DNA of 17,007 nucleotides from an uncultured Candidatus Melainabacteria bacterium (GCA_946186335.1 CAMHMW010000026.1:1-17007); one strand, 5' to 3'. Counted from the stretch's first letter, positions 8,553-15,916 are shown. Program-made: numbers and translations. The notes: generated by a model from the sequence alone, not told the origin.

Positions 8553-9224
8553 ATGGCAGGAAAACATTTTTACGGCAATATTGTTAAATTTATGTTTATT
8601 GTAATTTCATTTTTTGCAATCAGCACAATGACTTTTGCAAAAGATGTTATTCCTGTTCGTCCGAATATAAACCAAATTCAGTCTGTCGGACTTTATCAGG
8701 TCGGGGATGATATAAAAATCTATGAAGAACCCGATGAAGATTCCCTTCTTCTCTATCGTGTAAGGTGGAATAAGGAGGAATTTTTCCCCGAAGAAATCGG
8801 ATTTGAAAAGTTTTTTGTTGTGTTTTTGGAAAATAAAAACCTTGCACTTGTTGCGGTTACGGACTACGACGATGAGTGGGTTGAAATTATCTATGATAAT
8901 ACAACGGGGAAAAAGGGCTGGATAAAAATGGATGACCCTTACAAATTTATGACCTGGATTAATTTTTATAATTCCTACGGGAAAAAATACGGTTTGACAC
9001 TTCTGAAAAGTTCACCCGAATCTTGCTACAATTTAAAAGCAGCAACGGATGACAATTCTCAGACTGTTTCCACAATAAACCATCCTAAAAAAATCAACCT
9101 CAATGTAATCAGAGGGAACTGGGCATTGGTAAGTGTAATGGATGTTGACAGAACCCCCAAAACAGGGTATGTCAGATGGCGTTCTGATGACGGCATCCGT
9201 TATTTCTTCCCCGCATTGAAATAG
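8553..9224 (+). CDS. Exported SH3-like domain protein of unknown function
   Basis: The 223-residue product starts with a signal peptide (basic head, hydrophobic core about 11-25, cleavage plausible after TFA at 29). The mature part reads as two beta-rich repeats resembling bacterial SH3 domains. The first has VGDDIKIYEEPDEDS, then DDEWVEIIYDN and GKKGWIK; the second has TLLKSSPES, then RGNWALVSVMD and TGYVRW. Such domains usually bind cell-wall peptides or sit in envelope complexes, so a periplasmic location is likely. The start ATG lies 3 bases after the pheT stop, with a strong GGAGGGG in the last pheT codons, indicating translational coupling. No catalytic motif is visible. It ends 6 bases from the end of the convergent TPR gene, with no hairpin between. 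Confidence 0.75.
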   Translation: MAGKHFYGNIVKFMFIVISFFAISTMTFAKDVIPVRPNINQIQSVGLYQVGDDIKIYEEPDEDSLLLYRVRWNKEEFFPEEIGFEKFFVVFLENKNLALVAVTDYDDEWVEIIYDNTTGKKGWIKMDDPYKFMTWINFYNSYGKKYGLTLLKSSPESCYNLKAATDDNSQTVSTINHPKKINLNVIRGNWALVSVMDVDRTPKTGYVRWRSDDGIRYFFPALK

Positions 9225-9230
9225 TAATGT

Positions 9231-10772
9231 TTAATCAACAAGAGCATCAAGTTGTCCGAGTTTTGTATTAATCTCGTTCATCAAATTGACGTTGTCTGTC
9301 TGACGAGCATATTTTTGGGCTTTTGTCAAAAGGTTGTAGGCTTTATTCAGATTATTAAATTCAACCATAATGTCAGCGGCTGCCAGATAATTTTGGGCTG
9401 CTTTCAGAGGTGATTCGCCTTCGGTATAATTTTTAACTGCTTTTGAATAAGATTTCAGCGCCTTTTCAGGCTCGTCAAATTTCATATATGCTTTTGCGGT
9501 ATTTGAATCGATAAAACCGTTAAGGTTTCTGTTATCTGTTTCATTAGCCAAATCGCTTGCCATATCGTAATAATTAAAGGCTTCTCTGTCGTACATATCG
9601 GTATAAATGTTTCCGATTTTGGTCAATGATGCGGATTGTGCTGGGATATTTTCTGCCTCGCCCGCAAAAGATACCGTACTGAAATAGTGCTGCATAGCGG
9701 GTGTAATCTGGTTTACATCATCGTAAATCTGTGCCATTGAATAGTGCGCTTTTGCTTTAACATTTTCATCCGTTGAAAGTTTTATTGACTGATTATAACT
9801 TTTCAATGCTTGTGCTATGTAATCGTGGTCATCATAAATTTTTCCGACTTCATAATAAATTTTTCCGGAAGTTTCTGTATCATCAATTTCAAGCGCTCTG
9901 TTTAGTGCCTGTTCAAATGAGCGGATAGCGTTTTCGGGGTCGTTTGCATAAGCGTATTTTTTTGCCTGAATAAACAGTGATTTTAACTGTTTATCCTGCG
10001 GAATACTTGTTTTGTTCGTCTGTCCCGCAACAGAAATTGGGATAACTTTCGGGTTATCTTCTACGATTTCTTCCTGTGCGGTTGCCTGTAATTCTTCCTG
10101 CCTTTTTGTTTGTGCTGTTGAATTTTCAGGGAATTTTACCAAAAATCTTTCGTTTATGCTTTCTTCGTCATATTTAAGGTCAATTTCCTGCAAAAATAAA
10201 GCATCAACCCAGTTTTCCACGACTTTTGAGTCTTTGTTTAAGGTTTCTGATATATAATTGTCAAGAACCAGTGCTGCATTATTCAGGGTGCTTTTTACAA
10301 GTTTTTTGTTTGCATTGTCACCCTGCACCTGTTTTTCAACGGCTGATAAATAATCTTCAACAACTTCGTTTAAATCATCGGGTGTTCCGATAGCAACTGC
10401 CGTGTTTCTGAAATCTTTTAAAATTTGTGCAATATTTATTTTATTGTTCAGATTATTTGTGTTATTAGGTTGTGAAACTGCCGGTTGAGCAACAGTTTGC
10501 GGTTGCTCCTGAGGCGGCATTCTGTGAATATTTACATTACTGTACAAATTGTTTATGGGTACGCTGAATTTCTGTTCGTAGGCAGGAGTATATGCCGGAG
10601 TTTTTTGCTCTACATATTGTAAACCTTTACTTTTTGCATTTTGTCCCGATTCCTGTTCTCTTTGGGTATTTGCTGCCGATGATTTTTCCTCATCTTCACG
10701 CTTTCTCACAGGAGTTTGCCTGTCAGGAGTTACGTAAGGCCGCTGAAATAAATTTGTTAAACTAAGTCCCAT
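9231..10772 (-). CDS. TPR repeat protein with long disordered N-terminal region
   Basis: Of 513 residues, the first 110 or so are rich in Gln, Pro, Asn and charged residues (probably disordered). A mixed helical part covers about 110-205 and a low-complexity linker about 206-255. From about 263 to 510 there are roughly six tetratricopeptide repeats (starting near 263, 303, 343, 382, 422 and 458), with the usual spaced Tyr/Ala/Gly positions, for example GKIYYEVGKIYDD and AEPxKALKSY-like units. TPR arrays are protein-binding scaffolds; no enzyme motif or signal peptide is visible, so a cytoplasmic adaptor role is inferred. The start ATG at 10772 has only a weak CAGGT upstream. The gene is separated from the next minus-strand gene by 187 bases holding a dyad and a hairpin repeat, so it probably has its own promoter. 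Confidence 0.85.
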   Translation of the reverse strand: MGLSLTNLFQRPYVTPDRQTPVRKREDEEKSSAANTQREQESGQNAKSKGLQYVEQKTPAYTPAYEQKFSVPINNLYSNVNIHRMPPQEQPQTVAQPAVSQPNNTNNLNNKINIAQILKDFRNTAVAIGTPDDLNEVVEDYLSAVEKQVQGDNANKKLVKSTLNNAALVLDNYISETLNKDSKVVENWVDALFLQEIDLKYDEESINERFLVKFPENSTAQTKRQEELQATAQEEIVEDNPKVIPISVAGQTNKTSIPQDKQLKSLFIQAKKYAYANDPENAIRSFEQALNRALEIDDTETSGKIYYEVGKIYDDHDYIAQALKSYNQSIKLSTDENVKAKAHYSMAQIYDDVNQITPAMQHYFSTVSFAGEAENIPAQSASLTKIGNIYTDMYDREAFNYYDMASDLANETDNRNLNGFIDSNTAKAYMKFDEPEKALKSYSKAVKNYTEGESPLKAAQNYLAAADIMVEFNNLNKAYNLLTKAQKYARQTDNVNLMNEINTKLGQLDALVD

Positions 10773-10826
10773 TTTATATTAATACCTGCCCAAATCTGCT
10801 TGCTACCATACTATTTGTAGCATACT

Positions 10827-10857
10827 TCATACAAAATTAGGTCAACCTTTTGTATGA
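10827..10857 (-). promoter_or_regulatory. Perfect 10-bp dyad around a candidate -35 box upstream of the TPR gene
   Basis: TCATACAAAA (10827-10836) and TTTTGTATGA (10848-10857) are exact inverted repeats around an 11-base centre. Read on the minus strand, that centre contains TTGACC, a possible -35 for the TPR gene. The best -10 (TATGCT, spacer 15) is suboptimal. A regulator dimer bound to the two arms would cover the promoter. No T-run follows, so it is not terminator-like. Confidence 0.45.
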
Positions 10858-10897
10858 TTTATGCTGTTTTTTATTTAAGTATTTTTTTTCAAAAGTC

Positions 10898-10913
10898 AAG
10901 GAGGTAAATGTAA
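10898..10913 (+). other. Consensus Shine-Dalgarno followed by ATG-TAA
   Basis: AAGGAGGT (10898-10905) is the full anti-16S consensus. Two bases later comes ATG (10908-10910), directly followed by TAA (10911-10913). No longer reading frame follows on the + strand. Both neighbouring genes run on the minus strand, where the same bases read ACCTCCTT, the anti-Shine-Dalgarno sequence. It may be chance. Confidence 0.35.
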
Positions 10914-10925
10914 CGGAAAATTTTT

Positions 10926-10962
10926 AAAGTAGGTTGGGCCGAAAGCCCAACACGTAACTTTA
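10926..10962 (-). repeat. GTTGGGC hairpin repeat, copy 2, beginning at a stop codon
   Basis: On the minus strand the sequence taaagttacgtgttgggct begins with the TAA stop of the cysteine-rich gene. A 7-bp GTTGGGC/GCCCAAC stem with a TTTCG loop and outer AAAGT/ACTTT pairing follow. The TTTAAAAATTTT just after could make it a weak terminator for the minus-strand era unit. The first 19 bases are identical to copy 3. Confidence 0.8.
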
Positions 10963-11472
10963 AAATCCGTATTTTGTCTTTAACTGTTTTTCGATGTATA
11001 AAATCCCTTCATCTTTGCAATCAGCCATATCTGTAGCACTGCAGGAAGAAACAAATCTGACTTTATATCTTGGAGAGAAATTCAAATCCCATTTAGCGGT
11101 TTTGTATATGAAAACTTCATTGATAATTGTATCACACAAGCCTTTTACTTTGTATATTTCGTGTGATTTTTTGCAAAGTGAATACTTATTATACCCCCGA
11201 AATTCCTTTTCTTTCGGGTTATAGTAACTGCAATCATCATCGGGATAGAAAATATCTTCTGTTCTGTAATCTCCGTGGTATGAAATATTAAGCGGACAAT
11301 ATTCCTTATGTTCCCGCATTTGGTTATACTCTTTGGGATAGACTCCAATTTCTAACCATTTATACTTTTTAAAAAGTCCCCCTCCGTTATGTTCAAAAAA
11401 ATACTTTATTCCAAAAACAAAACAGGTAATAAAACAAAATATCGTTATAAATTTCAGAACTTCTTTAAGCAT
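10960..11472 (-). CDS. Small exported or membrane-anchored cysteine-rich protein, function unknown
   Basis: I do not recognise a family. The 170-residue product has an N-terminal hydrophobic stretch (about 8-26, ITIFCFITCFVFGIKYFF) that could be a signal peptide or single anchor. Behind it is a tyrosine-rich polar domain with six cysteines (59, 81, 100, 113, 144, 152), an even number consistent with disulfides outside the cytoplasm. The ATG overlaps the era stop by one base (TAATG), and AGGAGG lies 7 bases upstream, so translation is coupled to era. The link to era is probably operon convenience rather than shared function. The stop codon is the first triplet of a dispersed hairpin repeat. 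Confidence 0.7.
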   Translation of the reverse strand: MLKEVLKFITIFCFITCFVFGIKYFFEHNGGGLFKKYKWLEIGVYPKEYNQMREHKEYCPLNISYHGDYRTEDIFYPDDDCSYYNPKEKEFRGYNKYSLCKKSHEIYKVKGLCDTIINEVFIYKTAKWDLNFSPRYKVRFVSSCSATDMADCKDEGILYIEKQLKTKYGF

Positions 11473-12365
11473 TATTTTTCCTCCTGAACATAACCAAAAT
11501 TTTTCAGGATATTGTCTTTTTTGCGCCAGTCTTTTTCAACTTTTACTTCCAGTCCCAAAAAAACTTTCTTTTCCGTAATTTTTTCAAGTTCAAGACGGGC
11601 TTCTGTACCGATTTTTTTAAGTAATGCCCCGCTTTTGCCGATTAAGATACCTTTTTGGCTTTTGTGTTCGCAATATATAGTTGCGTATATTTTATCAATG
11701 TCTTCCTGTTCAAAATAGTTATCAACCTTAACTGCAACCGAATGCGGAATTTCATCGGAGGTATTCAACAGGATTTTTTCTCTTATAATTTCTTCTGCCA
11801 CGTCACGCATTGTTTCTTCTGTTACAACATCTTCGGGGTAGAGAATATCTCCCTCGGGAAGTTTTTTGTAAATATTTTTCAAAAGAGTATCTATATTTCT
11901 TCCGGTTTTTGCGGAAATTCTTACAAGAGGCAGGTTTTCTTCAAAAAGTGTTTTATAAGATAATAAATTTGCTTCAATTTTTTCCTGTTTTTTAATTTTA
12001 TCAACCTTGTTCAAAACAATAATTACAGGCATACCCGATTGCAGGATATTTTTTGCAATCCACTTGTCGCCTTTGCCTGCCGGTTCTGAACCGTCAACAA
12101 GAAACAGTATTAAATCAGCATCAGGAACAGCAATTTTTGCCTCATCAAGCAGAAATTCGCCCAATTTATTAAGCGGTTTGTGAACACCGGGGGTATCAAT
12201 GAAAACAATCTGACCTTCCTCTTTTGTCAAAATTCCTTTTATGCGTTTTCGTGTTGTTTGTGCTTTGTCTGTTGCAATAACGATTTTTTGCCCTAATATC
12301 TGATTTAAAAGGGTTGACTTGCCGACATTCGGACGTCCGATTATTGTTACAAATCCGCTTTTCAT
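11472..12365 (-). CDS. era: GTPase Era, ribosome assembly factor
   Basis: Era binds GTP and the 3' end of 16S rRNA and assists maturation of the small ribosomal subunit. The 297-residue length is normal. GTPase motifs are all present: G1 GRPNVGKS (10-17), the switch region TTRKRIKGI (37-45), G3 DTPG (57-60), G4 NKVD (119-122) and G5 SAK (151-153). The C-terminal KH RNA-binding domain covers about 200-280, with its GKSG loop at 243-246 and the conserved EVKVEKDWRKK after it. The ATG at 12365 is the only sensible start, since GFVTIIGRPN follows at once. No Shine-Dalgarno is visible in the short leader. It is first in a minus-strand unit with the cysteine-rich gene. Confidence 0.97.
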   Translation of the reverse strand: MKSGFVTIIGRPNVGKSTLLNQILGQKIVIATDKAQTTRKRIKGILTKEEGQIVFIDTPGVHKPLNKLGEFLLDEAKIAVPDADLILFLVDGSEPAGKGDKWIAKNILQSGMPVIIVLNKVDKIKKQEKIEANLLSYKTLFEENLPLVRISAKTGRNIDTLLKNIYKKLPEGDILYPEDVVTEETMRDVAEEIIREKILLNTSDEIPHSVAVKVDNYFEQEDIDKIYATIYCEHKSQKGILIGKSGALLKKIGTEARLELEKITEKKVFLGLEVKVEKDWRKKDNILKNFGYVQEEK

Positions 12366-12383
12366 AAAGATATTGTAACATAA

Positions 12384-12411
12384 ATTATATTATTTATTAA
12401 CAAACTAGCAA
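12384..12411 (-). promoter_or_regulatory. Promoter for era
   Basis: On the minus strand TTGCTA (12411-12406) is followed by a 16-base spacer and a perfect TATAAT (12389-12384). The transcript would begin near 12377, only about 12 bases before the era ATG, matching the absence of a Shine-Dalgarno sequence. The remaining bases up to the divergent gene at 12475 include TATATAGAT near 12432-12440, a possible -10 for that gene, with no convincing -35. Confidence 0.5.
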
Positions 12412-12474
12412 ATTTTTTTACTCTCGGTTATTATATAGATAAGAATGTGTAGATTTTTAAAGTAACGGAAGACT

Positions 12475-14616
12475 ATGGGAAATAAAAAAAATATAGTAGT
12501 AGCGGCAATTTTAGCCATGTTATGCGTAGGTTTTAACACAGCAGGAGCTGACTCTCAAAATAATCTGACTCAGATGGATATAAAAAAATCATCAGCGGCA
12601 GATACTGTTGAGGTAACTTTTTATACAACGGATCTCAACACCAATACGGTTGTTACAAGAAAAGGTACTACCCGCTATGTAGTTTTATTGCCGAATGTAT
12701 CAAGTAACTCATCGGTAACTCCGGGTATAGGCGGATTAAAGGATTTAATAACAGATGTTAATGTAAAACACGTTAATGACGGTATCGGCGGATATACAAA
12801 AGTGACCTTTGAAACGACAAAACCCATAAATATAAAAACATATAACAAAAAATCTGCACCTGTAACACAGGCACAACAGGATGCAAAGGCGATTATCGCC
12901 CAAAATGCGACAAAACCGGCCGTTACAACAACTACACAACAACCAAAAACAACAGTTACGGAAAAACCCGTTGCAAATACAACGGCAGCAAAACCTTCAG
13001 CAGAAACAAAGCCTCAGGCAAAAACTTCTACCCCAAAATTAGTTCCTGTTGATGTTCCAAGTGCCAAGACACAAAAAACAACTACTCCGGTTAAAACGGA
13101 GCCGGTAAAACAAATAAAAACGGTTCAGCAGCCAAAAGTTGCAGAACAACCGAAAACAGTTCAGCCCAAGGCTGCAAGAAACGATTTTGTTGACAGCAGT
13201 TATGACCCGAAAATGAAATTTGACGGCAACGGAAAACGTAAGATGGATTTAGAACCGAGAGTTTCTCATGCATCAGAAAATACCAAGCCAACAGAAACGG
13301 ATGTAAAAATCGATGAAAATAATGACTCAACAGCAGATAACACTCCTGTTGCCGTGGCAGAAACAACTCCCGTTGTTGACGAAAATACAAACAAGAACAG
13401 CAGTTCATTACCTCTTTGGACACTTCTTATCGGTGGTGCAATAGTCGGATTAGGAGTGCTTTATCTGATATTTGATGCAATTGCTAATGCAAATAAAAAA
13501 GGTGCTTCAAGAATGGAATCTTTCTATTCAATGGCTGAACAAAATCAGGCAAAACGCCGCAGAAGAGAATATTATGATATCGTTAACAATGACGAATTGA
13601 ACTGGCAGGAAAAATATAAACTTTATACTGAAAAAGAAAAAGAATACTCACCGAAACAGGAAAATCAGGATGCATCATTTATTACTGATTTAAGTGCAAC
13701 GAAAAAGGCAATTCTTATGCCGGAAGAACAAAAACAGAAACCGGTAAAAATTCAGGATAAAATTGCACAGACAATTAAAAAACCTGAAAAATCACATAAT
13801 GATATAGTAAGAGAAAAATTACAGGCAAAAATTTCACAGATGGAGCATTCTCTTAACCAGACTCCGACAAGCAACATACCTGTTGAAACTCCGAAAGGTG
13901 TTCAGTCTGAGGATGAATCAATATTGCATTCTTTCTCTGAAATTAAACTTAAATCTTTCTCAAAACCTGTTTCTCTGAGTGAAACAAATCGTTCTTTAAT
14001 TGATGATGAACAAACAATTCCTTATACGGGTGCATATAAAGAAGGTCAGTTTGTAAAACTGAAAAATTCGGCATTAAGTGTAAACCGCCGTAAATCTGTT
14101 GCAACCGAATTAAATTCAAAAAATTATGGAAATAAATATTTAACGAATAATAATGGGGACAAAAAAATGAACAAAGAAAATGAAAATTATCTGTTATCTT
14201 CTCTTGATGAGTATCTCTCAATTTTAGATGCTGAAGAAACCAAAAAACCGACAGTTACCGAAACTTTATCAAAAATCAGACCGGCAGCAAATGTAACGGC
14301 TCGCTCAGGGGTTTCTAACCCGATTTCAAGAGCAGAAAAAACATCATTACCTCCGCTTCACGGTGGTTTGATTGTTAAATCAGGTTACAACATTGATGCA
14401 AACAGAGGTATTTACCTTGTTAATGTTGACGGTGTTTCCGCACTTGTCGGAAGAATAGGTGACAACGTAACCATTCTGAAAAAATTTGACAAAGTAGTTG
14501 ATAAGCAATTACAGGTCAGAGCGGAAGATGAACACGTTTACATCGTAAGAGCAGGCAACTATAAATGTTTGGTTGATGTTACCGAAAACAAAATGGGTAC
14601 ATTAATTGAAATCTAG
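12475..14616 (+). CDS. AMIN-domain envelope protein with one internal membrane segment
   Basis: The 713-residue product starts with a signal peptide or anchor (about 5-25, ending NTAGAD). A beta-rich region follows (about 40-125: VEVTFYTTD ... TRYVVLLPNV ... GYTKVTFETTKPI) resembling AMIN domains, known in cell-wall amidases and secretins for envelope targeting. Next comes a long Lys/Thr/Pro/Gln-rich linker (about 130-310), a clear membrane helix (about 312-335), a strongly basic stretch (KRRRREYY, 360-367) and another polar linker. A compact beta-rich end covers about 622-713 (GIYLVNVDGVSALVGRIGDNV). By the positive-inside rule the C-terminal half should be cytoplasmic, so the protein would bridge periplasm and cytoplasm. 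The C-terminal pattern loosely recalls FliO-type domains; that is a guess. The ribosome-binding site is weak (CGGAAG). Divergent from era. Confidence 0.8.
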   Translation: MGNKKNIVVAAILAMLCVGFNTAGADSQNNLTQMDIKKSSAADTVEVTFYTTDLNTNTVVTRKGTTRYVVLLPNVSSNSSVTPGIGGLKDLITDVNVKHVNDGIGGYTKVTFETTKPINIKTYNKKSAPVTQAQQDAKAIIAQNATKPAVTTTTQQPKTTVTEKPVANTTAAKPSAETKPQAKTSTPKLVPVDVPSAKTQKTTTPVKTEPVKQIKTVQQPKVAEQPKTVQPKAARNDFVDSSYDPKMKFDGNGKRKMDLEPRVSHASENTKPTETDVKIDENNDSTADNTPVAVAETTPVVDENTNKNSSSLPLWTLLIGGAIVGLGVLYLIFDAIANANKKGASRMESFYSMAEQNQAKRRRREYYDIVNNDELNWQEKYKLYTEKEKEYSPKQENQDASFITDLSATKKAILMPEEQKQKPVKIQDKIAQTIKKPEKSHNDIVREKLQAKISQMEHSLNQTPTSNIPVETPKGVQSEDESILHSFSEIKLKSFSKPVSLSETNRSLIDDEQTIPYTGAYKEGQFVKLKNSALSVNRRKSVATELNSKNYGNKYLTNNNGDKKMNKENENYLLSSLDEYLSILDAEETKKPTVTETLSKIRPAANVTARSGVSNPISRAEKTSLPPLHGGLIVKSGYNIDANRGIYLVNVDGVSALVGRIGDNVTILKKFDKVVDKQLQVRAEDEHVYIVRAGNYKCLVDVTENKMGTLIEI

Positions 14617-14636
14617 TAAAAGGTTAAAGATACAGG

Positions 14637-14666
14637 AATAGAGGTATGGTCAGTCATACCTCTATT
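14637..14666 (+). terminator. Perfect 12-bp hairpin between the AMIN gene and the solute-binding-protein gene
   Basis: AATAGAGGTATG (14637-14648) pairs exactly with CATACCTCTATT (14655-14666) around a GTCAGT loop, 20 bases after the AMIN stop and 14 bases before the next ATG. The stem is A/T-rich and only a weak AATTTATAAAT follows instead of a T-run. It could be a partial terminator, an mRNA-stabilising stem, or a control on translation of the downstream gene. Confidence 0.5.
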
Positions 14667-14680
14667 AATTTATAAATGGT

Positions 14681-15841
14681 ATGTTAAAAAAAATAGTTAT
14701 AATAATCTGTTTAATAGTGGGAGCGTTTTGCTTATTTAATTTGTACGGTAAAGATACAAATAACGGTAAGGTTACGGTTCAGTTTGCATCCTGGGGTTCT
14801 GAATCCGAAATAAAAATTTTAAAACCGCTTTTAGCGGAATTTGAAAAGGAAAATCCCGATATAAAAGTTGATTTTATGCACATTCCGCAAAATTATTTCC
14901 AGAAATTACATCTTTTGTATGCCTCAAATACCGCACCTGATGTCGTTTTTATAAATAATCAGTATATGCCGATTTACGCAAATGCGGGTGTTTTGGAAGA
15001 TTTAACGGAATATGCGGAGGAATTTGAATACGGAAACTTTTACCCGAAATCCTTGCAAACATTGAGTTATAAGGGTAAAATTTATGCGGTTCCGCGTGAC
15101 ATATCAAATGTCATTATTTACTATAATAAAGACATATTTAACCGTTACAAAATTCCATATCCCGACAAAAACTGGACAATGAAAGACTTTCTGACTATTG
15201 CTCAAAAACTTACTCATCGTCCTGAAATTTTCGGAATTTCATTTGAAGAAGAACCGCTTATGTATATGCCATATCTGACAAGTAACGGTTATTACGAACT
15301 TCCTGAGTATGAAAAAATCAAAGATAATGAGGGGTTGAATTTTTATGCCGATTTACGTAATAAATACCATGTAGCACCCACAAGGGACGAATCGGCAAGC
15401 GCAACAATGGCACAAATGTTTTTGCAGGGACGGCTGGGGATGCACTTATCTGGCAGGTGGCTTGTTCCGAAATATCGTGAGGAAGCAAAATTTGACTGGG
15501 ATGTGGTTGAATTTCCGAAAGGAAAAGCGGGCAGTGTTGTTCCGATGGACGCATCAGGCTGGGCTGTTTCAAAAAGTTCAAAACATAAACCGCAGGCAAT
15601 AAAACTTGTTAAATATTTATCGTCCAAATATTGCTCAGAAAAATTCGCAATGAGCGGACTTATTGTTCCTGCAAGAAAAGACAGTGCAAATTCCAAATAT
15701 TTTCTTGACGGTAACAAACCCAAAAATGCAGAGGCATTTTTATCAGTCGCAGAAACCTCCGTACCGACAAAAGCCGACATAAATTATAAAGAAATTATAG
15801 ACGATCTAAAATCAAAAGCAGAATATTTGTTTAATAAGTAA
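14681..15841 (+). CDS. ABC transporter family-1 extracellular solute-binding protein, probably for sugars
   Basis: The 386-residue protein has a hydrophobic N-terminus (about 4-20) and then the fold of family-1 (MalE/UgpB-like) periplasmic binding proteins. It shows VTVQFASWGSESE at the first strand, LAEFEKENPDIKVDF, the NTAPDVVFIN strand, LEDLTEY, the YAVPRDISNVIIYYNKDIF segment and the GWAVSKSSKHKPQAIKLVKYLSS hinge-region helix. Such proteins capture carbohydrates, often oligosaccharides or glycerol-3-phosphate, and hand them to a membrane permease. No permease or ATPase gene is adjacent. Cys17 follows GAF, not a classical lipobox, so lipidation is doubtful. No good Shine-Dalgarno is visible before the ATG. 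Its TAA is the first triplet of hairpin repeat copy 3. Confidence 0.88.
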   Translation: MLKKIVIIICLIVGAFCLFNLYGKDTNNGKVTVQFASWGSESEIKILKPLLAEFEKENPDIKVDFMHIPQNYFQKLHLLYASNTAPDVVFINNQYMPIYANAGVLEDLTEYAEEFEYGNFYPKSLQTLSYKGKIYAVPRDISNVIIYYNKDIFNRYKIPYPDKNWTMKDFLTIAQKLTHRPEIFGISFEEEPLMYMPYLTSNGYYELPEYEKIKDNEGLNFYADLRNKYHVAPTRDESASATMAQMFLQGRLGMHLSGRWLVPKYREEAKFDWDVVEFPKGKAGSVVPMDASGWAVSKSSKHKPQAIKLVKYLSSKYCSEKFAMSGLIVPARKDSANSKYFLDGNKPKNAEAFLSVAETSVPTKADINYKEIIDDLKSKAEYLFNK

Positions 15842-15872
15842 AGTTACGTGTTGGGCTGAAAGCCCAACTTAC
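15839..15872 (+). repeat. GTTGGGC hairpin repeat, copy 3, beginning at a stop codon
   Basis: The sequence taaagttacgtgttgggct starts with the TAA of the solute-binding-protein gene. An 8-bp stem GTTGGGCT/AGCCCAAC with a GAA loop and then TTAC follow. Its first 19 bases equal copy 2 in the same orientation relative to the upstream gene. No T-run follows. Confidence 0.8.
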
Positions 15873-15879
15873 AATTTAT

Positions 15880-15912
15880 GTGATGGGCACGCATTCGCTT
15901 TGCCCACCCTAC
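15880..15912 (+). repeat. TGGGCA/TGCCCA hairpin of a second repeat type
   Basis: TGGGCA (15884-15889) and TGCCCA (15901-15906) form a 6-bp stem around an 11-base centre (CGCATTCGCTT), flanked by CCCTAC. It sits 8 bases after copy 3. From memory, GTAGGGTGGGCA...TGCCCACC repeats are widely scattered in unrelated bacteria, but this is a recollection and not a search result. Confidence 0.5.
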
Positions 15913-15916
15913 TATC

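Noticed and set aside
9225..9230. Terminator between the convergent SH3-like and TPR genes
   Set aside because: Only 6 bases separate the stops and no hairpin with a T-run is visible around them.
15343..15780. Minus-strand 145-codon frame inside the solute-binding-protein gene
   Set aside because: It lies wholly within a gene with strong family features on the other strand and resembles no family.
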